Assembly (NCBI GenBank): GCA_022825675.1
Contig: JAJDWK010000048.1
Location: 1-64,000, forward strand
Reading direction: 5' to 3'
DNA length: 64,000 nucleotides
From: Anaerolineae bacterium
GTDB taxonomy: Bacteria > Chloroflexota > Anaerolineae > Aggregatilineales > Phototrophicaceae
Shown: in pieces, positions 27,437 through 36,020 of the stretch
Position numbering within the stretch: the stretch's first letter is position 1
Layout: each line of letters opens with the position of its first letter
Translations under genes and position numbers: made by a program
The notes under the pieces: model-generated
What the model was told of the DNA's origin: nothing
The model's database searches: none
The model's input: only the letters and a program-made list of their open reading frames with translations

Positions 27437-28357
27437 TCATTTGACTGCGCCAATCGTCATGCCTTTGACGAAATGCTTCTGTACAAAGGGATAAAGCGCC
27501 ATGACGGGCACGCTCGCCACCACAATCAGCGAATACTTCAGCAGGTCGCGCAAGCCCTCGCGCGCCACCAGGTCTTCCACATCCGTCAGCATGGAAGCGT
27601 CAATTGAGTTTTGTATCAGGATTTCGCGCAGGACCAGCTGCAGCGGGAAAAGCTCCTGATCTTTCAGATATATCAGCGCCATGAAATAGGTATTCCAATG
27701 GGTGTTGACGGCATAAAAAAGCGCCAGCACCGCGATGATGGGGCGCGCCAGCGGCAAGACGACGCTGGCGAAGATGCGGAAGTCGCTGGCACCGTCGATG
27801 CGCGCCGCTTCTATCAGCTCGGACGGGATGGTCGTGCGGAAGAAGGTGATGGTAATCAACAAATTGAAGGGACCGATGCCCGTCGGCAAAATCATCGCCC
27901 AGCGCGTATTCAGCAAACCCAGATCGCGCACGACCATATAGGTCGGTATCAAGCCGCCGCTGAAAAGCATGGTGAAGATGAAGGCGAAAGTGATGAAGCG
28001 CCGCCCCACCAAATCCAGGCGCGAGAGCGGATAGGCGGCGATTATCGTCATCACCACATTAAATATCGTGCCGAAGAAAGTATAAAACAGCGAATTGGCG
28101 AAGCCGTCCCAAACCTTTTTGTGCTCGAATACTGTCTGATAGCCCTGCAGGCTGAAATCTACGGGCCACAAAATGACTCTGCCCTCAATCACCGCCTCGG
28201 AAGAGCTGAAAGACGCGCTGACGATGTATATCAGCGGCAGCAGGACGATGAGCATAATCACCAGCAGTATCGAATTGTTGAAGAACATGAAGACGCGGTC
28301 AATCGCCGATTCGTTGACCTTGTTGATGTTGCTCTCGTAGCTCTTCATCGTTGCCAT
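27437..28357 (-). CDS. Carbohydrate ABC transporter permease
   Basis: FRTTIPSELIEAARIDGASDFRIFASVVLPLARPIIAVLALFYAV (EAA loop). Confidence 0.92.
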   Translation of the reverse strand: MATMKSYESNINKVNESAIDRVFMFFNNSILLVIMLIVLLPLIYIVSASFSSSEAVIEGRVILWPVDFSLQGYQTVFEHKKVWDGFANSLFYTFFGTIFNVVMTIIAAYPLSRLDLVGRRFITFAFIFTMLFSGGLIPTYMVVRDLGLLNTRWAMILPTGIGPFNLLITITFFRTTIPSELIEAARIDGASDFRIFASVVLPLARPIIAVLALFYAVNTHWNTYFMALIYLKDQELFPLQLVLREILIQNSIDASMLTDVEDLVAREGLRDLLKYSLIVVASVPVMALYPFVQKHFVKGMTIGAVK

Positions 28358-28373
28358 AGTTCGCCCCGAGCGC

Positions 28374-29318
28374 TTACCAAACGCTGTGATTGGTCAGCCG
28401 CCGCGCCGCATGGTTGACGGCAATCATCAGCAGCAAGCCGACAATGCCTTTCAGCAAGCCAATCGCCGTCGAATAGGAAAAATCGAGGATGGGCGAAAGC
28501 AAGCCCACCTTATACACATAAGTGTTGATGACTTCCGCAACGCCGAGGTTGAGCGGGCTTTGCATCAGATACACTTTTTCAAAGGCGACTTCCAATACAC
28601 GCCCGGTGGAAAGCACCAGCAGCACCATCGCCGTTGGCAGCAGCCCGGGGATATCGATATAGCGGATGCGCTGCAGCCGATTGGCGCCATCCACCACCGC
28701 CGCCTCGTGCAGCGATGGGTCAATTGTCGAGAGCACCGCGAAATAGATAATCGACGAGAAGCCCATCTCTTGCCAAATGCCCGACCAGACAAATATATGG
28801 CGGAAGGCGCCGGGGTCGCCCATCCAATTGGGCGAGGGCTGGTCCAGCATACCCGCCAGCGCCGCCGTGAAGCCCACCCGCGGGTGCAAAAATTGGAAAA
28901 GCATGCCAACGATGACCACAGTCGAGATGAAATGCGGCGCAAAAGTTATCATCTGCACGCTGTTGCGGAAGAAGCGGCTTTTGACCTGGTTGAGGCTGAG
29001 CGCCAGCAAAATCGGTATCGGGAAGCCGGCAAGCAGGGCGTAAAAGCTGATGACCAAAGTATTAACGATGACCGGCTCAAACTTGGGCGAGTTGACAAAA
29101 CGCTCGAAGTTCGCCAGCCCCACCCAGGGGCTGCCCTCGATGCCGAAGGCGGGCGAATACTGGCGGAAAGCGATTTGCGCGCCATACATCGGCGCATAGC
29201 GGAAGATCGCCAGCCAAAGCAGCGGCAGAATCAGCAGCACATAGAGCTGCCAGTTGCGCCGAACCCGCAGCCAGAGCTTGCCATCGCCCGTGACGCGATT
29301 CCACCGAAAACTCAGCAT
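28374..29318 (-). CDS. ABC transporter permease (LplB-like)
   Basis: DPSLHEAAVVDGANRLQRIRYIDIPGLLPTAMVLLVL; RYAPMYGAQIAFRQYSPAFGI. Confidence 0.92.
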   Translation of the reverse strand: MLSFRWNRVTGDGKLWLRVRRNWQLYVLLILPLLWLAIFRYAPMYGAQIAFRQYSPAFGIEGSPWVGLANFERFVNSPKFEPVIVNTLVISFYALLAGFPIPILLALSLNQVKSRFFRNSVQMITFAPHFISTVVIVGMLFQFLHPRVGFTAALAGMLDQPSPNWMGDPGAFRHIFVWSGIWQEMGFSSIIYFAVLSTIDPSLHEAAVVDGANRLQRIRYIDIPGLLPTAMVLLVLSTGRVLEVAFEKVYLMQSPLNLGVAEVINTYVYKVGLLSPILDFSYSTAIGLLKGIVGLLLMIAVNHAARRLTNHSVW

Positions 29319-29545
29319 AGCTTCTCACTTTCGCTGCGAAGCCGCAGCTGGAAGAGAAAGTATGCGCCCAGTATAACACGGCGGCGGCAATTGTCGAAAA
29401 CCCGCAGGCGAACATGACACAGGTTTTTAACCACAGAGAGCACAGAGGGCACAGAGATTTTCCCTTCCTGACCTTTGCGCCTTTGTGGTACATACACTCG
29501 GCGTCCTTGATGTACTCGGCGCTACAGCAAACTATTGTGTGGGGT

Positions 29546-30709
29546 TTATTCCGGCGCGTCAAACAGGCGGAAGCCGGCGATGACAATGCCGACGCCGATG
29601 GCGCAAGCCAAGGCGCAGAAAATGAAGAAGGCGGGCGCGCCCAAATTGTCAAATATCCAGCCGAATGCCGAGCCGGTCAGCAGCAGGGCGATGCTGGGCA
29701 TGGTCACCTGCAGCAGCGCTTGATTGGTCGCCACATTGCGCGGCTGGCTGATGGCGTTCACCAGTTGAAAGGAAGACAGGTGAAAAGCGGGCCATGCCAA
29801 ACCGCGGAAGAGCAGGATCAACAGCAGCAGCGGCAGGGTCTGCACCGCCGCCAGCATCAGCATAAACAGCGCGATGCCGCTGACGCTGAGGATGTAGGCG
29901 ATGCGGATGCGCACCCGCGGCAGCAAGCTGTCCATCAAATAGAGGAAGGGCACTTCCACCGCGCCCAATATCGCCGCCCATAAGCCGATATCGGCTTGCG
30001 GCACGCCGAGGTTCTGCGTGAAATGCACAAAGATGAAGGCGAAGGTGTTAAACGCGCCCATCCATATAAAAAATTGGCTTGCCGCCAGCACATAGAAGCC
30101 GCGGTTGCGCCGCTGCCCGCCGCTGTCTTTGGCGGCAGCGGGCTCGGCGCGGGCGGGGAAAACCGAAGCGAGCTGGATGCTGAACAGGGCGAAGACCGCG
30201 CCGAAGATGAAGAGCAGGGCATAGCCCCCCAGCGCGAAGAGCTGCTGCGCCAGCAAGCCGGCAGCGGCAAAACCCAGCGATGAAAAGGAACGCACCTTGC
30301 CCAGCATCGCGCGCCCGCGCCCGCTCAAAAGCGTGATGGTCATTTGCATGCCCAGGGTCATGCTGGGCATGCCGCTGAGGCGGAAGAGCAGCACCGCCAG
30401 CGCGATGAGCAGCGGCAGGCTGGAGCTGGCGAAGATGGCGCAAGCCAGGGCGAAGCCGCCCAAATAGAGCCGAAAGAGCCGCCGATGCAAGCCGCGGCGG
30501 TCGGCAATTTGGTTGAGCAGCGGCGTAACTATCAGCGAGAAGAGGGCGCCAACGCTGCTCAAAGTGCCGATTAAAGTGGCGGAGAAGCCGACATCGGTCA
30601 AATAGACATTGACATAGGGCCAGGCGACGCCGATGCCCGCCAGGCTGAGGAATTGCAGCGCCATCAAGCGCAGTGAGCCGAAGTGCTCGCGGAAGGCGGA
30701 GCGCCTCAA
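29546..30709 (-). CDS. MFS transporter (PPP/NHS-like)
   Basis: Repeated hydrophobic helices; LRLMALQFLSLAGIGVAWPYVNVYLTDVGFSATLIGTLSSVGALFSLIVTPLLNQIADRRGLHRR. Confidence 0.85.
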   Translation of the reverse strand: MRRSAFREHFGSLRLMALQFLSLAGIGVAWPYVNVYLTDVGFSATLIGTLSSVGALFSLIVTPLLNQIADRRGLHRRLFRLYLGGFALACAIFASSSLPLLIALAVLLFRLSGMPSMTLGMQMTITLLSGRGRAMLGKVRSFSSLGFAAAGLLAQQLFALGGYALLFIFGAVFALFSIQLASVFPARAEPAAAKDSGGQRRNRGFYVLAASQFFIWMGAFNTFAFIFVHFTQNLGVPQADIGLWAAILGAVEVPFLYLMDSLLPRVRIRIAYILSVSGIALFMLMLAAVQTLPLLLLILLFRGLAWPAFHLSSFQLVNAISQPRNVATNQALLQVTMPSIALLLTGSAFGWIFDNLGAPAFFIFCALACAIGVGIVIAGFRLFDAPE

Positions 30710-30818
30710 AGCCAGCCTCCCTTCTCCAGCCAGTTCTTTGATGGGGCGCGATGGCTGTTAGACGCGCCGTTACGGCGGCATTGTACCCGCTCCCGCAGTT
30801 CTCCGCTACACTTTGCGG

Positions 30819-30849
30819 CTTGACATACAGTCAAGTTATGCGACAATAT
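30819..30849 (+). promoter_or_regulatory. Candidate promoter with inverted repeat upstream of fic
   Basis: CTTGAC-ATACA-GTCAAG (30819-30835) overlaps TTGACA (30820-30825); 18 bp to CAATAT (30844-30849). Confidence 0.6.
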
Positions 30850-30891
30850 CTAAGACAAATGCTCGGACAATATAATGGACAGAAACAAAAA

Positions 30892-32064
30892 ATGGGCAGC
30901 CACGACTTCATTCAATTCCCGCCAACTTTGGGCGAGTTCTCGCCAAGAACTTGGCTGCTATTGGGCGAGATTCAGGCGGCTATCAGCCACATAAAGCTAC
31001 TGCCAATCCCGTGGGGGGACAGCGCCGCGCTGCGCCGGCTCTATCTGGCTAAGGGGGTGCATAGCACCACCGCGATTGAGGGCAACTCGTTCACGGAAGA
31101 AGAGGTCTTGAGCATCATCGACAGGCGCTTAAAAGCACCGCCCTCGCGGGAGTATCAGCAGCGGCAAATCGACAATATGGTGGCGGCCTTCAGCAGCATA
31201 AGCGGGACGAGCGCGCCATTCTCGCTGGAGTTGCTCAACAGCTATCACACAATCGTTCTGGATACCTTAAAAGACAGCCTCGCAAAAGAAGTTGAAATTG
31301 GCGCGCTGCGTTCGCATCGGGTCATTGTCGGGCGCTATCTGGCGCCGCCGCCTGAGGACTGTGCCCGGCTCATCGCCAGGTATTGCGACTGGCTGAACCA
31401 GGAAATGCCAGCGCCAGCGGGCTATGAAACCGCGGCGCAAATTGTCAAGGCGCTGGTGGCGCATGTCTACTTCGCCTGGATTCACCCCTATGGCGATGGC
31501 AATGGGCGCATGGCGCGCCTGCTTGAATTCTTAATCCTTCTGCGCGCGGGAGCGCCCGAAATCTCGGCGCATTTGCTAAGCAATTTTTATAACAAAACGC
31601 GCGACCAATACTACCGCCACTTGCAGGACTCTCATGGCGAATTTCGTGATGGCGCTTATCCCAAGGAAGGCAATCTGCAAGGCTTTATAGAATATGCCTT
31701 GCAGGGTTTCAAAGACCAACTGGCTGAACAGCTGGGACACATTGCATTCATTCAACTGCTGCGGATATGGCACGATTCTATTCATTCCGAGTTCAGCAGG
31801 CTATATGGCGCGAAATTGTCGCCGACCAAACAGCGGCAAAAGCAGCTGATACTTGAACTCACAGATCATCGATTAGGCATAGCCGTTCGCAAAGAACAGA
31901 TAGCTACTATATCGGGGAAGCTGGCGCGGGCTTATGCGCAGCTGTCCCCGAAGACAATTCAGCGAGATTTGAATGCCTTGCTCGCTTTGGGCTTGCTCAA
32001 ACAGGTGGAAAAGGGCTACCTACCCAATATCGAAATGCTTGTCGGTTTGTCCCCGTTGGCATGA
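30892..32064 (+). CDS. Fic family protein (class II, N-terminal inhibitory helix) with C-terminal winged helix-like region
   Basis: TTAIEGNSFTEEEV (S/TxxxEG/N inhibitory motif), HPYGDGNGRMARLLE (Fic core); C-terminal LSPKTIQRDLNALLALGLLKQVEKG. Confidence 0.93.
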   Translation: MGSHDFIQFPPTLGEFSPRTWLLLGEIQAAISHIKLLPIPWGDSAALRRLYLAKGVHSTTAIEGNSFTEEEVLSIIDRRLKAPPSREYQQRQIDNMVAAFSSISGTSAPFSLELLNSYHTIVLDTLKDSLAKEVEIGALRSHRVIVGRYLAPPPEDCARLIARYCDWLNQEMPAPAGYETAAQIVKALVAHVYFAWIHPYGDGNGRMARLLEFLILLRAGAPEISAHLLSNFYNKTRDQYYRHLQDSHGEFRDGAYPKEGNLQGFIEYALQGFKDQLAEQLGHIAFIQLLRIWHDSIHSEFSRLYGAKLSPTKQRQKQLILELTDHRLGIAVRKEQIATISGKLARAYAQLSPKTIQRDLNALLALGLLKQVEKGYLPNIEMLVGLSPLA

Positions 32065-32086
32065 GATTAGCCCCCCAAACAACAAA

Positions 32087-32110
32087 AGAGCGCGCCCGCT
32101 GGCACGCTCT
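32087..32110. terminator. Bidirectional terminator-like hairpin between convergent genes
   Basis: AGAGCGCGCCCGCTGGCACGCTCT; 6-bp stem plus inner GCC/GGC; A-rich on one side, T-rich on the other. Confidence 0.6.
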
Positions 32111-32143
32111 AAATCTTCTCTTCTCGGCTGATGCGCTGCCCGG

Positions 32144-33586
32144 CTAACCCGCCGCCATCATCCCGCTGACGAGATTTTCCCCGTCGTTCAGCCGCGCCAG
32201 GGACGCGATGCGCACCGAGGCGTTAAAGCCCGTCGGCGGCTCCGGCGACCATTGCATCAGATGCTCGCGGGAGAATGCCATCGCGCTCTCGTTGGCGGCG
32301 GCGGCCGCCGCTTCCGATGTGTATACCGAAATCGCGACGACATTGCTGTCATTGTCGTGCATGGTGTATTGGGCGAAGAAGCCATCAAGCGCCAGCAGCT
32401 GCGGCACCAGATGCTGCTGCGCCAGGGCGTTGGCATCGTCAAAATGCGTGAGGTCATACTCAGCATAGCGGCGCAGGCTGGCATAAAGCGGCGCGCCGCC
32501 ATCCATACTTGCGGGCAGCGCGTTGTAGATGCGCAAGCCGATGGGACCTTCAAAGACGCTGGGCGCTTCTGGCAGCAGGCTCGCCAGATTTTCCGCCACA
32601 AAATCAGCCGCCGCCGCATTGGACGCCGCCGCCTGCGCCGGCGATTCGAAGAGGCTGACCGCCGTCATATCCGCGTCCGCGAAGAGCAGAAAATAGCCGA
32701 TAAAACCGTCGCTGCCGCGCATAATCGGCAGGAAGCCGTCTTCGACAATCGCGACAATGTCATCCTGGCGCGCCGCGTCCAGCCCCGTGTACATGCGCAC
32801 GCTGATAAAGCGGCGGTTATCGATGAGATTCATGCCTCCCCGCTGCTCCGCCAGCGCCGCGATGCCTACCGAGCCATTGAGAATCAGCGGCGCATTGGGC
32901 AGATATTGCGTAAGATTTTCCGCCACGAAGTCGCGCGCTTTCTCGTTGGACGCCAAGGCGGACGCTTCGGAATCAAAGACGCTGAGCGCGGCGAGCTGCC
33001 CGGCATCATTCGTCAGCATGTAATAGCCGAAGAAGCCATCAGACCCCGTCATCAACGGCAGGAAACCTTCTTCCACCGTCTCGACATACGCGGCGAGGTC
33101 GTCCGTGGCGAAGTCTTCATAGAGGCGCAGGCTGGCATGCAAAGGTCCGCTTGCGTCCGCCGCCATCGCGTCAAGCGCTTGCACTACGCCGATGCGCACC
33201 GTGCCTTCGATGAGCAGCGGCGGGTTCGGCAGCAATGGCGCCAGGTGCGCGGCGACATAGTCCCGCGCCGCCTCGTTGGATGCGGCGGCTGCTTCCGCCG
33301 ACGCAAACAGGTTGATGGTTGCCAAGCGCTCGCCATCCGGCAGCCAATAATAGCCGATGAAGCCCTCGCTGCCGCGGATATGGGGCAGGAAGCCCGCCTC
33401 GGTGTGGTGGCGGATGGCGTCCATGGCCTCAGGGTTGATGTCATCGTAAAGGCGGATGCTGACGAAGACTTCGTCCGGCATCATGCCTTGTCCGGCGACA
33501 GTCAGCGGCAGCGCTGCCAACAATAGCAGCGCCACAGCGAGCAGGAGCTTCACACTTGTACTGCTTGGCGATAGGTTTTTCTGCAC
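32144..33586 (-). CDS. Secreted protein of four tandem ~100-aa repeats (ABM/dimeric alpha-beta barrel-like)
   Basis: Signal peptide then four units, e.g. VSIRLYDDINP...GFLPHIRGSEGFIGYYWLPDGERLATINLFASAEAAAASNEAARDYVAAHLAPLLPNPP. Confidence 0.75.
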   Translation of the reverse strand: MQKNLSPSSTSVKLLLAVALLLLAALPLTVAGQGMMPDEVFVSIRLYDDINPEAMDAIRHHTEAGFLPHIRGSEGFIGYYWLPDGERLATINLFASAEAAAASNEAARDYVAAHLAPLLPNPPLLIEGTVRIGVVQALDAMAADASGPLHASLRLYEDFATDDLAAYVETVEEGFLPLMTGSDGFFGYYMLTNDAGQLAALSVFDSEASALASNEKARDFVAENLTQYLPNAPLILNGSVGIAALAEQRGGMNLIDNRRFISVRMYTGLDAARQDDIVAIVEDGFLPIMRGSDGFIGYFLLFADADMTAVSLFESPAQAAASNAAAADFVAENLASLLPEAPSVFEGPIGLRIYNALPASMDGGAPLYASLRRYAEYDLTHFDDANALAQQHLVPQLLALDGFFAQYTMHDNDSNVVAISVYTSEAAAAAANESAMAFSREHLMQWSPEPPTGFNASVRIASLARLNDGENLVSGMMAAG

Positions 33587-33717
33587 GATTTTCCTCCAGT
33601 TGCGGGATAGGTCACGGGTGCTGCTGGTGATGCCCTGGACGCTGTCACAAAGCGCGGCATCACATTTCAGTCTATATCTGTTGCCGCCCGCATGTCAATC
33701 GGCGAGGCGGGGGAGGC

Positions 33718-33980
33718 AGGGCAATCGCATCAAATTATGCTTCACCACAACAAGCCGAATTAAACGCAAATTTAACCACGGAGGACACCGAGATACACCG
33801 AGAAAAGCATGAGAAGCCTCTTTAATGCTTTTCTCGATGTCCTCATTTTCCCCTGTGCTCTCGGTGGTAAGGGCTGTGTTCAAACTACCCTGATAAATGA
33901 AGAAGCATAGAGCCATTTCAAGAAATAACTTTGTGTCCTTTGTGTCTTTGTGGTGAAGAATAATTTGATTCGATTGCCCT
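33718..33980. mobile_element. MITE-like element with ~30 bp terminal inverted repeats
   Basis: Left AGGGCAATCGCATCAAATTATGCTTCACCA (33718-33747); right TGGTGAAGAATAATTTGATTCGATTGCCCT (33951-33980), which reverse-complements to AGGGCAATCGAATCAAATTATTCTTCACCA. Confidence 0.7.
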
Positions 33981-34066
33981 GCGCCTTGCCCGCCCCGCTT
34001 GACAAGCGCCGCCGCCGCTTGCTATTGTTGCGCCAGCCAACCGCGAACTGAATGCGAGGAACCGCC

Positions 34067-35110
34067 ATGCGCGACCGCCCCGGTTTTACCACAGTCTTTG
34101 GACGCAATTTGCTCGCCGAACTGCCCAATATCGCCCATCGCCCTTATCTCGTGGTTACCATGCAGGACTTGTGGGATTTGTTCAAACACAACTTTGACGA
34201 CAACCTCGCGGGACCCTATATCGTCAGCACCATTGACGGCGATGCGCTGGAGCTGGAAGCGGGCAGGCTGCCCGCATGCCGCAGCATCATCGGGCTGGGC
34301 GGCGGGCAAGCGCTGGATGTTGCCAAATTCTTCGCCTGGAAGTTGCAGCTGCCGCTCTTCCAAGCGCCGACTTCGATGTCGGTCAACGCCGCTTTTGGGC
34401 ATCGCGCTGGCTTGCGCTATCAGGGGCGGGTGCGTTATGTAACCTGGGCGGTGCCAGAAGCGGTCTATGTCGATTTTGATGTCATCCAAAATGCGCCGCC
34501 GGTCGTCAACCGCAGCGGCATTTGCGAGATTCTTTGTTATCACACCGCCCATGCCGATTGGCGTTATGCCCAGCGGCAGGGCAAGGTCGAGGCGAAATGG
34601 CAATACGACCAGGCGCTGGTGGACGAGGCGCAGGCGGTGCTGGCGACGGTGCTGGCGGCGCTGGACGACATCCGCGAAGTCAACGAAGCCGGCATCCGCG
34701 CGCTGATGCTCGCCAACCGCTGGGGCGGGGCGGCTTTCCACAACCTCGGCTGGAACCCGCGCCCGATCGAAGGCGCGGACCATTTTTTGTTTTATGCGCT
34801 GGAATATCACACCGGCAAGAAGTTCATCCACGGGCAGCCGGTCTGCCTCGGCATTTATGTGGGCGCATTGCTGCATAATGACCGCGCGCCGGAAATGCTG
34901 GCCGCCATCATCCGCGCGGGCGTCGATATCCGCCCCGAAGCCATGGGCATCAGTTGGCATGATGTCGCCCATGCCCTGCTGAATATGCGCCAGTTCGTGC
35001 GCGATTATGGCTTGTGGTATGGCATCTATCACGATGCCGAGATTGACCAGGCGTTCGTCGATGCCCTGCGCGCCAATGTCGAGGCGGCTTATGCGGGGCT
35101 GACGCTTTAG
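34067..35110 (+). CDS. Iron-containing alcohol dehydrogenase superfamily, glycerol-1-phosphate dehydrogenase-like
   Basis: SIIGLGGGQALDVAKFFAW; QAPTSMSVNAAFGHRAGLRYQGRVRYVTWAVPEAVYVDFDVI. Confidence 0.65.
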   Translation: MRDRPGFTTVFGRNLLAELPNIAHRPYLVVTMQDLWDLFKHNFDDNLAGPYIVSTIDGDALELEAGRLPACRSIIGLGGGQALDVAKFFAWKLQLPLFQAPTSMSVNAAFGHRAGLRYQGRVRYVTWAVPEAVYVDFDVIQNAPPVVNRSGICEILCYHTAHADWRYAQRQGKVEAKWQYDQALVDEAQAVLATVLAALDDIREVNEAGIRALMLANRWGGAAFHNLGWNPRPIEGADHFLFYALEYHTGKKFIHGQPVCLGIYVGALLHNDRAPEMLAAIIRAGVDIRPEAMGISWHDVAHALLNMRQFVRDYGLWYGIYHDAEIDQAFVDALRANVEAAYAGLTL

Positions 35111-35337
35111 GCGGCGCGCTGATTTTCACGCATATACTACTTGGCAAACTGTACACAAGTTCATTCACCACAAAAGGCATAGTGTTTTTTGCGTTGCTTA
35201 TCGAAGTTTTGGTTCACGGAATGAAGCGCTCGCCACTAATATTGACAGCGGCGAATCGCGCGGGGTATGATACTTTTCAGGTAGAGTAAGAATATATGTA
35301 CATAAGGTGAGAACTTACCCAAGAGCGAGGGGGCGCA

Positions 35338-35628
35338 GTGGCGCAAAGAGAAATGAAGGCAGGATCATCAGAGTTTTTAGGCACTCAGGCAGCTTGGTAT
35401 AAGGGCATCGATCTTTCGATGAAGGCGGCGGGCGCAACGCAAATCATCGACGCCGATGCGCTGGTCAAGATGCAAAATGACGCCATCCGCGAATGCGTCC
35501 GCGCTGCTGGCAATTACTTTCGCGCAGCGATGTTAGAATTGTCGGGACATTCAGGAATATATCCCGAGGAATTGAAGGATGACCGCCGATGCCAGACGAT
35601 GCTAAAGAAGAAGAACGCAACACTATAG
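35338..35628 (+). CDS. Hypothetical protein
   Basis: GTG start preceded by GAGCGAGGGGG; overlaps next ORF by 40 bp. Confidence 0.4.
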   Translation: MAQREMKAGSSEFLGTQAAWYKGIDLSMKAAGATQIIDADALVKMQNDAIRECVRAAGNYFRAAMLELSGHSGIYPEELKDDRRCQTMLKKKNATL

Positions 35629-35990
35629 TAAGCAGCAAGTTTGAAGCCTATTCTTCCGATATTTTGCCGCATCATTCGCTAATTGAAGGTTATGAAAGAG
35701 CAATCCCAAACGGCGGTCAAGAGGTTGTTGCAATCGTAAGGCGGCAGCAGCTATTTACCTTCTTGACCAATATGGCGGCAATACTTACGAATAATTTTAT
35801 CCCGCTTATTTTGACGCTTCCCATTCTCTTGGCGATAGTGTCTGGCGCGTTAATTGAAGTGACTATCGTTGCCAGCATACCCATCGGCTTGTTTACTGCG
35901 GGCAGCGCAATCGGCAGAATAGTCACAACTTGGCGCGCCGGCGGCGCTGACGGTCAACTTGCTTTTGCGCGACTCTTCCGCAGAATCTGA
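35589..35990 (+). CDS. DUF2335-like small membrane protein
   Basis: LPHHSLIEGYERAIPNGGQEVVAIVRRQQLFTFLTN followed by two hydrophobic helices; resembles the DUF2335 layout. Confidence 0.45.
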   Translation: MPDDAKEEERNTIVSSKFEAYSSDILPHHSLIEGYERAIPNGGQEVVAIVRRQQLFTFLTNMAAILTNNFIPLILTLPILLAIVSGALIEVTIVASIPIGLFTAGSAIGRIVTTWRAGGADGQLAFARLFRRI

Positions 35991-36020
35991 TAAGCCCCCA
36001 TTAGCTCCAGGCGGTGAATA

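Noticed and set aside
32252-33526. 424-aa plus-strand ORF with repeats
   Set aside because: Antisense to the four-repeat secreted protein; repeats follow from the sense gene.
33718-33980. CRISPR-like impression from repeated ACCGAG/CACAGAG words
   Set aside because: Repeats are irregular short words without uniform spacers; explained as an inverted-repeat element. No CRISPR array or cas gene seen in the window.
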